A stretch of DNA of 64,000 nucleotides from an uncultured bacterium (lineage in GTDB: Bacteria; Bacillota; Clostridia; Lachnospirales; Lachnospiraceae), in NCBI GenBank assembly GCA_947243845.1, contig CAMXIF010000002.1, positions 1 to 64,000 on the forward strand, written 5' to 3'. Made by a program: the position numbers and the translations under genes. Below, in pieces: positions 17,462 to 26,679 of the stretch (position 1 is its first letter; the number at the start of each line of letters is the position of its first letter). The notes beneath the pieces were generated by a model. That model saw only the letters and a list, made by a program, of their open reading frames with translations, did not search any database and had not been told where the DNA came from.

Positions 17462-18736
17462 TTAGAAGGAAGCCGATATAAAATAGTCAAAATCTATCCC
17501 TTCCCGCTTTCCATCCTTACTCAATGCCTCTTTAGCCATTGCACGCCCTGGCTGCGTTGTAACCCATATAAAATCACATTCTTTAAAGATATCATGCCCC
17601 GGTTTCATAACCGGAACATCCATACAATGCCCTTTTACATAAGGGTCAATAAACGCTTTGATATTACTCAGTGGACAGATCTCTTTCATGAATTTATATA
17701 CTAGTTTACCATGTACGCCACATCCCCATATACCATACGTAAACTCACTTTGAGAAGCACGTTTTTCCTGTAATATTTCTACTTTCTTTCGCAGTTCCCG
17801 GTTCATCTTCTCTTTTGGACGGTTCTCAAGATACGTACTTAATTCACATGTATCCGTGTATATTTTGCTCAGTCTCTCCAAACCGCTTTGGAACGATCTA
17901 ATAAACTTTTCCTGAAATTCAGATACATCCACTACCTGAGGATTCCAGTCAATTCTTTCAAAATCATTCGGATAATATAAGGGAATAAATTTATCTAACC
18001 AACTAAATCGGTAATCAAAGTTCTGCGATACCGCTATTACCGGTATACCCATCGCCATACAAGGTACTATAGCATGCAGTCTTGAAGACACTACCAATGC
18101 ACCTTCTTCACAATATTCCCTATACTGCTCTATTGCAATAGTATTAATACGTTTTACCTCCTCATCATCTACAGGTAATTTTTCATAATTATACGCGTGA
18201 GTCTTCCTGACAACACGATCTTTCAATTCCTCTGGTATATATTCTTCCAAAGTTTGTGGTACATCCACCAGATAAATCTTTGTCTGCTTCGTACTCTCTT
18301 TTCGCCTGGGCAATGTTAACGTGACGCATCCGGATAAATACGCCTGTACTCCTTTTGCTCTAAGCAGTTCCATTGTTTCTTCATCACGACAACCAATCGG
18401 TTGATACATTCTCAACTCAGGTAAAATGTCTTCACACTCTGGCTCGTTCATCGCAGTGCTGATATAATATGGAATGACTTTTCTACTTATAGGGAAAATA
18501 TCAAATCTTTTATAATTCGTTATGGCCTGTGCCATGGGTACTATTACATATTCTCCATCATAATTTTTTAATCCCGTATAATTTAAATCGATGATATCTT
18601 CCTTAGGTATTCCCAGTTTCTTATATAAATGATCAATCGCATATGACTGCGCATTATCACCTATATTTGCCACAACATTACTATGCTTATCTAATGAAAT
18701 GTCATCATACCACGACACAAATCTTCCATACTTCAT
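17462..18736 (-). CDS. Polysaccharide pyruvyl transferase-like protein with C-terminal Rossmann-like module
   Basis: A 424-residue protein. The first 300 residues match the polysaccharide pyruvyl transferase family: NIGDNAQSYAI near the N-terminus, RDEETMELLRAKG in the middle and the family box SSRLHAIVPCMAMGIPVI. Such enzymes transfer pyruvate from PEP to sugars, forming acidic ketals, or act as related GT-B transferases. Residues about 328-424 are an extra module, YGIWGCGVHGKLVYKFM followed by AFIDPYVKGHCMDVPV, which ordinary family members lack and which recurs in neighbours. GGAGG lies before the start with good spacing. Confidence 0.75.
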   Translation of the reverse strand: MKYGRFVSWYDDISLDKHSNVVANIGDNAQSYAIDHLYKKLGIPKEDIIDLNYTGLKNYDGEYVIVPMAQAITNYKRFDIFPISRKVIPYYISTAMNEPECEDILPELRMYQPIGCRDEETMELLRAKGVQAYLSGCVTLTLPRRKESTKQTKIYLVDVPQTLEEYIPEELKDRVVRKTHAYNYEKLPVDDEEVKRINTIAIEQYREYCEEGALVVSSRLHAIVPCMAMGIPVIAVSQNFDYRFSWLDKFIPLYYPNDFERIDWNPQVVDVSEFQEKFIRSFQSGLERLSKIYTDTCELSTYLENRPKEKMNRELRKKVEILQEKRASQSEFTYGIWGCGVHGKLVYKFMKEICPLSNIKAFIDPYVKGHCMDVPVMKPGHDIFKECDFIWVTTQPGRAMAKEALSKDGKREGIDFDYFISASF

Positions 18737-18757
18737 ATAAATTTCCTCCTACTGCCT

Positions 18758-19954
18758 TCATGATTCAAATGAATTTACCTGCTCACCTGCCCTACAGTAC
18801 CGATGATTCTCCGTATACCAATCACAGTGATCACACGCATCGCACCAGTCCCTCTTAAAAAATTCTTCAATCTCTTCCCTACAATTTGACTTAATCTCTA
18901 ATAAATCCTGTTTCTTATCAATATATCCTAAATCATATAATCCTATAGACCTAATACAGGCATACATATAACCTTTATATATGGTCTTACACCACCACGG
19001 TGCATGACATTTATCATACTGCCTCTTTAATTCCTCCATACCACGATTTCTCTTTTCGCAGCCCCCTGCTGAAAACCATTCTTGTTCGTATAATACATTT
19101 ACGCAAATTTCCTGCTCTCTTAATTTATCTACAAAAATTCTAGGTTTATCACTAATGCCATAATCGCTCACAATAACCGATAACTTCTCATGCTTTAACA
19201 TAGAAATCATATCTTCGGATAATGTTACCGTCCCGTTTGTAACGATTGCAACATTACGAATCTTATCCTCCTTAACCACATACTCAAGCACCGCATCTAA
19301 GTCCTTATATAGAAACGGCTCTCCTCCAATTAGTTCCAGGAAAACACATTCATCAATGTTACTCACCAGATTATCAATATCCTGAAAGACCTCTTCTTTT
19401 GCGACATCTTCATGTTTTTTTAAATACGGAATCATTTCAATACATTCCTTGCATCTGTAAGTACATCTGGTCGTTAAAACCATTGTCATTCTTGGCAAAA
19501 CAAATTTTTTGTTATTAAACAACTCGTTATATTTTTCCTTTAAATCTGCAACTGACAGGTTTCTCCTATTCTCATTCTCCAGATGATATGCCCACATCGC
19601 ATACAATGCCAGATTGTTTCTACACGGAAGAAGCTCCGATGGATATACGAATGTATTTACCCCCCCCCTCTCACTCTTTTGCAATTCTTCTATGATTTCT
19701 CCCGGCTGTCCAACCGTAATGACCCAAAGGAACTCATCCACCGCTATATCGTTTAATATGTCCGGAGAACATACCTCCTTCTTTTCACATCCAAGTATAT
19801 AACGAAAGCCTGCATCCTGCTTTTCTTTTTTCCTGTCCACGAGAAATGCAACTCTTTCTTCCGGAATATTATAATCCATCATGAAACGATGCGCACGATT
19901 ATCTGCTCCCCAAATAATAATTTTTTTATCGTATTCCATAATATTTTTATTCAT
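18758..19954 (-). CDS. Radical SAM protein with N-terminal Rossmann-like module and SPASM-like tail
   Basis: A 398-residue protein. The start at 19954 has AAGGAG six bases upstream; a longer frame reaches 20008. Residues about 8-100 form the small module IIIWGADNRAHRFMM, then AFLVDRKK. The radical SAM core has the 4Fe-4S motif CTYRCKEC (CxxxCxxC) and GGEPFLY. The tail has many cysteines (CDACDHC and others), as in SPASM or twitch domains that hold further clusters. It probably modifies a sugar, peptide or lipid carrier by radical chemistry. The gene contains a run of nine G (19660-19668) that keeps it in frame at this length. Confidence 0.75.
   Translation of the reverse strand: MNKNIMEYDKKIIIWGADNRAHRFMMDYNIPEERVAFLVDRKKEKQDAGFRYILGCEKKEVCSPDILNDIAVDEFLWVITVGQPGEIIEELQKSERGGVNTFVYPSELLPCRNNLALYAMWAYHLENENRRNLSVADLKEKYNELFNNKKFVLPRMTMVLTTRCTYRCKECIEMIPYLKKHEDVAKEEVFQDIDNLVSNIDECVFLELIGGEPFLYKDLDAVLEYVVKEDKIRNVAIVTNGTVTLSEDMISMLKHEKLSVIVSDYGISDKPRIFVDKLREQEICVNVLYEQEWFSAGGCEKRNRGMEELKRQYDKCHAPWWCKTIYKGYMYACIRSIGLYDLGYIDKKQDLLEIKSNCREEIEEFFKRDWCDACDHCDWYTENHRYCRAGEQVNSFES
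19660..19668 (-). repeat. Nine-G homopolymer inside the radical SAM gene
   Basis: Nine consecutive C on the plus strand, that is nine G in the coding strand, encode part of ERGGVN. The gene is in frame at nine. Gain or loss of one G would truncate it after about 100 residues. Runs this long are rare in AT-rich genes and are typical slipped-strand contingency sites. Confidence 0.6.
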
Positions 19955-20030
19955 TTCGCGCTCCTTAGTATTCTTTAAACCATGAGATATGAAATTTCTA
20001 ATACCCATTCAGCAAAAATGGTATCGTCTA

Positions 20031-20864
20031 CTACCAACAAGTCCGTCCACCATCTACAATTACTGTTGCACCCGTCATATATGAACTAGCATCCGACAAA
20101 AGGTACAAAATCGTCCCTTTATATTCGTCACTGTCAGCCATTCTTCCCATAGGAATCAGATTGGATAGCTTTTCCAAAAAGTCGCCATTCTGGTTGTTGA
20201 AAACACCTGCAGGACATAAACTATTTGCCCGGACACCCTTTTGCGCCCAATAGGTGGCAATATATTTAGTCAATCCCAAAATTCCGTGCTTTATGACGGA
20301 ATAAGTAACCGGTTTCACCATCTGGTCTTCTTCCTTCAATCCGTCCTTTTGATATATTCGCTGATCTGGTGCAATAATTCCCAAATCCGATGATATATTT
20401 AAAATTACTCCTTTATTCTGCTTCGCCATAACGCTGCCAAATACCTGTGAACAAACCAACGCCCCTGTTAGTCCTACAGAAATATCATCCATCCACATTT
20501 CAATGGGGAAATCCTCAAACCGAATGTTTTTCATGTTTTTTGCATCTCCCTCAACCTTTGGATTATTCGCGGCATTATTGATCAATCCATCTATATGCGA
20601 ATATTTCCCGCATATTTCTACCGCAAGTTGTTCCATTGCATGCCGGTCTTTTATATCTGCCTTATAAATCTCTATTACACTCTCCGGGTATTCTTTTAGA
20701 AGTTCTTCTTTTACCCTATCGAGACTTTCATTTGAAATATCAATAAGTACTGGAATACCGCCTCCATCAAGAATTGCCTCTGCATGCTTTTTCCCAAGAA
20801 ATCCTGCTCCTCCAGTTATAATGATTACCCTGTTTTTTATCTCAAATTTATCAATAGTGTTCAT
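20031..20864 (-). CDS. SDR-family oxidoreductase
   Basis: A 277-residue classical short-chain dehydrogenase with GGAGFLG as cofactor motif, the NNAA box, and a catalytic serine with YSVIKHG (YxxxK). The C-terminal ATVIVDGGRTCW is usual for the family. The start at 20864 has GAGGAG at the right distance, inside the end of the upstream SDR gene; the genes are separated by a single base, so they are co-translated. It likely reduces or oxidises a sugar or keto intermediate of the pathway encoded from 20 to 28.6 kb. Confidence 0.8.
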   Translation of the reverse strand: MNTIDKFEIKNRVIIITGGAGFLGKKHAEAILDGGGIPVLIDISNESLDRVKEELLKEYPESVIEIYKADIKDRHAMEQLAVEICGKYSHIDGLINNAANNPKVEGDAKNMKNIRFEDFPIEMWMDDISVGLTGALVCSQVFGSVMAKQNKGVILNISSDLGIIAPDQRIYQKDGLKEEDQMVKPVTYSVIKHGILGLTKYIATYWAQKGVRANSLCPAGVFNNQNGDFLEKLSNLIPMGRMADSDEYKGTILYLLSDASSYMTGATVIVDGGRTCW

Positions 20865-20865
20865 G

Positions 20866-21639
20866 TCAACTCCTCTTTTGCCCGCCATCAATTACAAGTT
20901 CTGCACCTGTTATAAATCTTGCACGCTCAGAAGCCAGAAATACAATTGCATCTGCAATCTCTTCCGGCCTTCCAAATCTCTTTAGCGGAACCTCTCTATT
21001 AATATAAGTTTCTGTTCCCTCTTTATCTTTATTATACAATTCTTCCCAGCGTCCCCCCTCGAACATAATATTCCCTGGAACTACACAGTTAACCCGAATA
21101 GACTTTTCCGCCAAATCTCCCGCTAAATAATTGCTCAATGTCCTGATTGCATTTTTAGCAGCAGCATACGCATAGGGCGCCCGCATCCTCTCATAAGCAA
21201 CAATTGATGAAATAAGAATAATATTCCCATTATCACTAAAGGACAATATTCCGGAAAACTCTCGTATAATCTTTACAGCCGTTAAAAGATTCACATTAAT
21301 AAGCGTTTCCCATTCTTTTATATCCAATTTGTCTTCACAAATTGGTATCCCTGAGCCAAGATTGGGCACTAAAACATCCAATTTCCCCCACGTATCCTCA
21401 ATATAGCGGCGGCACTGCGATATGGTATCTTCCTTTGATATATCACCAGTAAAATAGGAAACCCGCTCACTCCCATACTTATTGCTCAATATTTCATAAC
21501 TGCGCTTAAGTTTTTCCTCATTTCGCCCATTTAAAAGCACGTTCGCATCTTCTTTTAAAAAACTCTCCGCCGTAGAAAATCCTATTCCCTGCGAAGATGC
21601 CGTTATCATTACATTTTTATCTCTTAATCCTAAATCCAT
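20866..21639 (-). CDS. SDR-family oxidoreductase (FabG-like)
   Basis: A 257-residue classical SDR. The cofactor motif ASSQGIGFSTA follows the first strand, the catalytic tyrosine lies in YAYAAAKNA, and the C-terminus ends in ELVIDGGQ. It has GAGG five bases before ATG. The substrate is unknown. It is not close in sequence to the SDR that follows, so the two may act on different positions of the same sugar. The 199 bases upstream of it hold no supported gene. Confidence 0.8.
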   Translation of the reverse strand: MDLGLRDKNVMITASSQGIGFSTAESFLKEDANVLLNGRNEEKLKRSYEILSNKYGSERVSYFTGDISKEDTISQCRRYIEDTWGKLDVLVPNLGSGIPICEDKLDIKEWETLINVNLLTAVKIIREFSGILSFSDNGNIILISSIVAYERMRAPYAYAAAKNAIRTLSNYLAGDLAEKSIRVNCVVPGNIMFEGGRWEELYNKDKEGTETYINREVPLKRFGRPEEIADAIVFLASERARFITGAELVIDGGQKRS

Positions 21640-21838
21640 AAAAGCCTCGTATCATCACAATTTTTACATAGTTTCCCACAAATTTATTTCGTCCATGCAC
21701 ACAGCGTCATTTCCATGCAATTTCTATAGTGCCGAACTGCAAACGACTTCTTTAACTTAAAGCGCAAAAACTGATTTCATCCGGTTCAAATCCAATAATT
21801 CACTTACATACTCCAAATTTTTTACAGAGAATTCTCTG

Positions 21839-22684
21839 CTACTCTAAATATTTACTCACATACTCCTTTACAAATCTTGTTTGTTTCTCTATATTCTCAG
21901 ATTCTTTTCCCTCCTCTCCTCTTGCCGCTTGCAAAATGAAAGCCCCTTTATAATCAATTTCTTTCAGCCCCTTAAATAATCCGTCAAAATCAGCATTACC
22001 TGTCCCCAATTCCACAGTAGTTCCCTTATATACTCTGTCTTTAATATGGATATTAAAAATCCTATTTTCAAGTGTAGCCACTTCTTCATACATATCATAT
22101 CCAAGACCGGAACTATTCCCACTATCATAATTGGCTCCAATTCGATCAGAATTTATGTCTTTTAAAAAAGATAAAAATTCCTTAGGGGGCAAATCCGTTT
22201 CCAAACCAAATCTAATCCTCTCATCTGCCTGAGATACCATCTCTAAAATGAATTCTTTAAATTCTTCCTTTTCTCTTTCATTTTTTAAAGAGGAATCATC
22301 CACCAACGGTATCTCAATCAGACTTATTGCAAGTTCTTGCATTGCGTCAAGAACTTGCCGTAAAATCTGTGCATTTTCTATACGCAGCTTATTCTTTATA
22401 TCCCCATCTTTTTTAAAAAAAGCTCTACGCATAAAATAATCAAAGCAGACAGAATGAACCACTACTCCGGTTTCCTGCATTATTTTTTTTAATGTTTCTT
22501 TCCCACTTTGGGTCCATAACGGATTCTCTTCATATCTGTCAAAATCAAAAATAAATTCAATCTCATCTAAACCCAAATCTTTTGCTAATCTAAATTCCCT
22601 CTCCCAATTATCAAATGGGAAAAATTGAATTCCTCTTCCCTTTGTAGGAGTCAGGCGCCCCTGCATAATTCCATAATTTCTCAT
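21839..22684 (-). CDS. Sugar phosphate isomerase/epimerase (xylose isomerase-like TIM barrel)
   Basis: A 281-residue TIM-barrel protein of the xylose isomerase-like/AP endonuclease 2 superfamily. It starts YGIMQGRLTP and shows the metal-binding residues of the family in EIEFIFD, IGANYDSGN (Asp/Asn near mid-barrel), FNIHIKDRV and the terminal FILQAARG. Members isomerise or epimerise sugars or keto-inositols with a divalent metal. It abuts the aminotransferase gene by two bases, so it probably prepares or rearranges the keto-sugar used by that enzyme. Confidence 0.75.
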   Translation of the reverse strand: MRNYGIMQGRLTPTKGRGIQFFPFDNWEREFRLAKDLGLDEIEFIFDFDRYEENPLWTQSGKETLKKIMQETGVVVHSVCFDYFMRRAFFKKDGDIKNKLRIENAQILRQVLDAMQELAISLIEIPLVDDSSLKNEREKEEFKEFILEMVSQADERIRFGLETDLPPKEFLSFLKDINSDRIGANYDSGNSSGLGYDMYEEVATLENRIFNIHIKDRVYKGTTVELGTGNADFDGLFKGLKEIDYKGAFILQAARGEEGKESENIEKQTRFVKEYVSKYLE

Positions 22685-22686
22685 TT

Positions 22687-23664
22687 CTATTTCCTCTTAA
22701 ATGCATAGGGTGTTGGTGCACCGCTATCCTTTCCTGTACTGCCGCTTCCCCATCCTTTTATCTGTCCAATAATATCAACACCGACATTATCACTCCATGT
22801 TTTCAACAATTTGGTAGTGATCTCTCCCATCTTCCCTGTCCCAATCTTATCTCCCGCAAGACTGGTTACCGGTAAAATGCAAAACGGTGTTCCTGTCATA
22901 AATGCCTCATCCGCATTTACCACATCATAGACATCGATATTCTTCTCCCTGTACTCCATACCCAGCTGACCGCATAGCTCAAAAACATACTCCCTACTAA
23001 TTCCCCTAAGTATATTACGAGGTTCGGGCGTAATTACCACACCATCTTTTACAATAAAGAAATTATCACCTGTACCTTCTGCCACGAAATTATCTGTATC
23101 CAGCAATAATGCCCAATTATTATCCCCTTCATATCCTGAAACCTGAATATTAGCCATCAGATAATGTATCCTGCTTCTGTTCTTTACTTTTGGATCAATT
23201 AAAGATGCCGGTATCGCTCTCTGGGAAGGTATAATCGCATTAATTCCTTTATCGAACAGCATCCCCATTGATGCAACTGTCCATCGTAAAGGGAAATCTG
23301 CAATAATGATATTGAGTCCCTTCCTTGTTCCCACAACATCTTCATATAAACCCAATAAACCTCTTGTCACATCTATCATGATACGATGCTCGTCATCAGC
23401 CTCAAAAAAAGGCGCATTAATCTCTATGGTCTTGTTGACCGCCTCTATCATCTCCTCCTTGGACATTTGCTCTTCCAAACCTATCTGAAGATATTTCGCA
23501 GAAGCATACAACCTGTCAATATGTTCCCGCAATTTAAACTGCTCCTTATTAAATGAGCGGGTCATCTCAAAAATCATATCACCAAACATCAATGCCGAAT
23601 CATAAATACTAATTTTTGCATCTGCCTCATCAACAAATTCGCCGTTAAAATAAACTTTTCTCAT
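22687..23664 (-). CDS. Class IV PLP aminotransferase
   Basis: A 325-residue fold-type IV aminotransferase, the family of branched-chain and D-amino acid aminotransferases and ADC lyase. It has IYDSALMFGD near the N-terminus, the PLP lysine region KVKNRSRIHY, EGTGDNFF and the phosphate-binding LRGISREYV. In the middle of a sugar operon it more probably transaminates a keto acid or keto-sugar made by the thiamine-dependent enzyme upstream than makes valine or leucine. Its C-terminal tail beyond residue 300 (GWGSGSTGKDSG) is glycine/serine-rich. AGGAGG lies before the start. Confidence 0.8.
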   Translation of the reverse strand: MRKVYFNGEFVDEADAKISIYDSALMFGDMIFEMTRSFNKEQFKLREHIDRLYASAKYLQIGLEEQMSKEEMIEAVNKTIEINAPFFEADDEHRIMIDVTRGLLGLYEDVVGTRKGLNIIIADFPLRWTVASMGMLFDKGINAIIPSQRAIPASLIDPKVKNRSRIHYLMANIQVSGYEGDNNWALLLDTDNFVAEGTGDNFFIVKDGVVITPEPRNILRGISREYVFELCGQLGMEYREKNIDVYDVVNADEAFMTGTPFCILPVTSLAGDKIGTGKMGEITTKLLKTWSDNVGVDIIGQIKGWGSGSTGKDSGAPTPYAFKRK

Positions 23665-23673
23665 AACTTCCTC

Positions 23674-25455
23674 CTACCATAACATCAGTTTGTTCAATTC
23701 TTCTTTATCAATAAATGGTGCCATATCATGTAACGCAGGCGTTGCAAACGTATTATCCTCCAATAAACGAGATTGCAGCTTTGGCTCAAATACATCATTA
23801 AAATCCTGTATAACCTCAAGAAATGCATGTCTCTCTGACTGGAACAGCCAGTCTATGCATGCCGCCGCATCCTCATTAGTTGCACATCTTCTATAATGAT
23901 AGCCAAATGCAAGTGCTACCTTCTCAAAGTCCGGCATTCCAACGCCTGATTCAGGATCACACCCAACTTTAGTTCCATCGAAAAAGTTCTTACAGGTATT
24001 TCGTATTGTTCCATATCCCTGATTAGAGAAAAGAACAATCTTTACTGGAACATCATAATGTTTTATCGTCTGCAGTTCCTGTAGATTCATCATGATGGAT
24101 CCATCCCCGGTAGCACAGATTACTTCCTTACCGGATGCAACAGCTGCTCCGAACGCCTCCGGTAAATCATTTCCCATCGTTCCCACCCAAAAATTTGCAA
24201 TCAATCTTTGCTTGGGCTTAAGTATACCCTTTTGCACAACACCTGCTACGCCCATACTATTTCCAAAAGCTATAATACAATCGTCAGGTTCCTTTTTCTC
24301 AAAAACACTCCAAAAATAATTCTGCCTTACCGGCCCCTGCATATTAACATCTTTCGGGACTTCAATGATCGGAAATCTTTCTCTTAATGCATCACAATAT
24401 AAAATCCAATCTTCCCGTGCACTGATTTCTTTTATATTTTCTTCCGCCATGTCAAAAAATATCTTCAAATCGGAATGAATCAGTCTGTAAATATTTAATC
24501 CTGGTTTCATTGCCTCATTCTGGTCTATGTCCACCATAACAATCTTGGCATGAGGTGCAAATTCCTTCTGATTAAATCCTGTCTGAGTCAAATGCAGACT
24601 ATTCCCTATCACGAGTATCGCATCCGCATTCTGCAGTATAAAATTACCCACACGCGGCCCTATTGTACCAGACATACCATAATACAGAGGATATTCCATG
24701 GAATGTGCATCAGCCACATGTATTCCGGATACAACCGGAATCTTCACTTTATTGCAAAACTCCCTGAATTCCTCTATAACATTGCTGACCCGTACCCCTG
24801 ATCCCACCAAAATGCAGGGCCTCTCAGCTTCCGTCAAAAACTGATTGATGAAATCCATATCTGATTTACGGGCAGCCGGAAGCGTTACTACATGCTCCAG
24901 TGCCGGCAATAAATCTTCTTCTTCAACCATCGCCCCCTGCACATCTAAAGGAATATCCAACCAAACCGGGCCTCTTCTGCCACTGGTCGCAATATCTATA
25001 GCCTTCTGTAATTCTCTTCTGATACTCAATGGATTTATGACCTTTTTTACATATTTTGTCATATGCTTCACAGCAGGCACAATTTCAAATTCCTGTTCCC
25101 CTCTTTGTCTGAGAGGCAACCCTGAATTCTCCACAGAAATTTCATATCTCACCTGCCCCGCCAGTATCAGCATTGGCAGACTATCCTGCCATGCACACAA
25201 TACACCAGTCAAAGTATTGGTTCCGCCCGGACCACTTGTCACACAAACTACAGGCAGCTTTCCACTCGTCCTGACATATGCTTCAGCAGACATGGCACAT
25301 GCTTGTTCATGATGATTATAATACTTGCCAATCTTTTCACATCTGGCAAATGCATTATTTAAATGCATTGCCCCTCCCCCAACAACACTGAAACAGTCTG
25401 TAATGCCGTTCTCACATAAAATGTCCATGATAATATCCGCTACTCGTCTTTTCAT
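23674..25455 (-). CDS. Thiamine-diphosphate-dependent enzyme (acetolactate synthase-like)
   Basis: A 593-residue enzyme with the three-domain layout of the acetolactate synthase/pyruvate decarboxylase family. The catalytic glutamate is in YNHHEQACAMSAEAY, and the thiamine-diphosphate motif runs from GDGSIMMN to FSNQGYGT. The start at 25455 has AAGGAG at ideal spacing, ten bases after the HAD-SIS gene. The neighbours are sugar genes, and no small regulatory subunit (IlvH) is present. A role in carboligation or decarboxylation of a sugar-derived keto acid is therefore more likely than branched-chain amino acid synthesis. Confidence 0.8.
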   Translation of the reverse strand: MKRRVADIIMDILCENGITDCFSVVGGGAMHLNNAFARCEKIGKYYNHHEQACAMSAEAYVRTSGKLPVVCVTSGPGGTNTLTGVLCAWQDSLPMLILAGQVRYEISVENSGLPLRQRGEQEFEIVPAVKHMTKYVKKVINPLSIRRELQKAIDIATSGRRGPVWLDIPLDVQGAMVEEEDLLPALEHVVTLPAARKSDMDFINQFLTEAERPCILVGSGVRVSNVIEEFREFCNKVKIPVVSGIHVADAHSMEYPLYYGMSGTIGPRVGNFILQNADAILVIGNSLHLTQTGFNQKEFAPHAKIVMVDIDQNEAMKPGLNIYRLIHSDLKIFFDMAEENIKEISAREDWILYCDALRERFPIIEVPKDVNMQGPVRQNYFWSVFEKKEPDDCIIAFGNSMGVAGVVQKGILKPKQRLIANFWVGTMGNDLPEAFGAAVASGKEVICATGDGSIMMNLQELQTIKHYDVPVKIVLFSNQGYGTIRNTCKNFFDGTKVGCDPESGVGMPDFEKVALAFGYHYRRCATNEDAAACIDWLFQSERHAFLEVIQDFNDVFEPKLQSRLLEDNTFATPALHDMAPFIDKEELNKLMLW

Positions 25456-25465
25456 CTCCAACTCC

Positions 25466-26518
25466 TTATTTCTGAAACAACCTATGTTCCACATATTCTG
25501 CCCATAAATGGCCTAAAAAGATATGTGCCTCCTGAATTCTCGGTGTAATCTGGGATGGCACTTTAATCACATAATCTGTTGCTTCTTCCAACTCAAAATT
25601 ATAAAAATCTCCCATAAGCATAACCGAAAGAATTCCATTCTTTTTAGCATATCTTAATGCTTCTAACACACTTTTGGACTTTCCACTGGTGCTGATTCCT
25701 ACCAGAATATCACCTAGCTGTCCCTTTGCTTCAATCTGTCTCACGAATATCTTCTCATAACTATAATCATTGCTAATTGCAGTTAATGTGGATGTATTTA
25801 CAGTCAACGCTTCAGCATTCATAGCTGCACGTTCTTTATAGAAACGGCTGATAAACTCCGTTGCTATATGCTGTGCATCTGCAGCACTCCCTCCATTTCC
25901 ACATAACAACAGTTTTCCTCCGTTTTGAAAAGACTTGATAATTTCGTCACCTATCATCATTGTCATCTCAATGAGTGCTGTATTAGACGCCATAGATTTA
26001 AAAATGTTAGTATGTTCCTCTAATCTGCGATAAAAGTAGTTCTGTGCTGTTTCGCCTGCATTGTATTCTTCAAGGATTCCGACTAATTCCCATACACAGC
26101 CATGGCCACCCCGATTCTGCAGTATGATATCAGAGACCCTCCTTGCCTCATCAATGGAATCCGGCGGACAAATTCCCAGTCCGGCATACTCCAATGCCTC
26201 CACATCATACTTGCCCTCACCAATAAAGCAAATCTCTTCTGTCTTATACCCTGATTCCTTCTGTATATCTCGAATAGTATCTTTCTTACGCTTATTGGCC
26301 GAGTAGAAATAATCCCAAGGAAATCTTTTCTTAAAATATTCTACCAGAGCATTGCCTTCACCCGTTATGGCCGCCAATTTATACCCTCTGCGATGTAATT
26401 CAAAGACAGCATCCACATCCTTAAAGTTCATACGCTTTTGTTCCTGTCCCGTGCCGTCAATAATCACAGTATCATCTGTAAGAATGCCGTCTATATCAAA
26501 TATAATTAGTTTAATCAT
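25466..26518 (-). CDS. Fusion of KdsC-like HAD phosphatase and GmhA-like SIS isomerase
   Basis: A 350-residue fusion. Residues 1-165 are a KdsC-like haloacid dehalogenase phosphatase: DIDGILTDD near the start, then AITGE, and RGGHGCVWEL at the end. Residues about 170-350 are a SIS domain of the sedoheptulose-7-phosphate isomerase (GmhA) type, with LLCGNGGSAADAQHIATEF and GISTSGKSKSV. The SIS part could isomerise a ketose phosphate to a heptose phosphate, with the HAD part removing a phosphate, pointing to a heptose-like or octulosonate-like sugar. It is first of the run preceded by the promoter at 26598-26626; AGAGG precedes the ATG. Confidence 0.8.
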   Translation of the reverse strand: MIKLIIFDIDGILTDDTVIIDGTGQEQKRMNFKDVDAVFELHRRGYKLAAITGEGNALVEYFKKRFPWDYFYSANKRKKDTIRDIQKESGYKTEEICFIGEGKYDVEALEYAGLGICPPDSIDEARRVSDIILQNRGGHGCVWELVGILEEYNAGETAQNYFYRRLEEHTNIFKSMASNTALIEMTMMIGDEIIKSFQNGGKLLLCGNGGSAADAQHIATEFISRFYKERAAMNAEALTVNTSTLTAISNDYSYEKIFVRQIEAKGQLGDILVGISTSGKSKSVLEALRYAKKNGILSVMLMGDFYNFELEEATDYVIKVPSQITPRIQEAHIFLGHLWAEYVEHRLFQK

Positions 26519-26597
26519 TATTTATCCTCTTATTTCTTATAATTTCGATCCATCGTTATATAAGATTCCTATCTCTAAATACAAAATCACATTTTTT

Positions 26598-26626
26598 AGT
26601 ATATTATAATAGTTCGGGTATTGCAA
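26598..26626 (-). promoter_or_regulatory. Promoter upstream of the HAD-SIS gene
   Basis: TTGCAA (26621-26626), 17 bases, then TATACT (26598-26603) on the minus strand, about 80 bases before the HAD-SIS start. It can serve the HAD-SIS, thiamine-enzyme, aminotransferase and isomerase genes, which are separated by 2-10 bases. Confidence 0.5.
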
Positions 26627-26679
26627 GAAAACATCTCATCCCAACATGTTCTTGTTAGTAGCCCCATTAAATATAAAAA

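Noticed and set aside
21640-21838. Fragment of a coding sequence after the SDR start region (frame reading YVSELLDLNRMKSVFAL)
   Set aside because: Too short, no start codon and no family match; may be the tail of a lost gene but cannot be supported.
23674-25455. Thiamine enzyme and class IV aminotransferase as branched-chain amino acid synthesis genes
   Set aside because: No ilvN/ilvH, ilvC, ilvD or leu genes are present; all neighbours are sugar genes.
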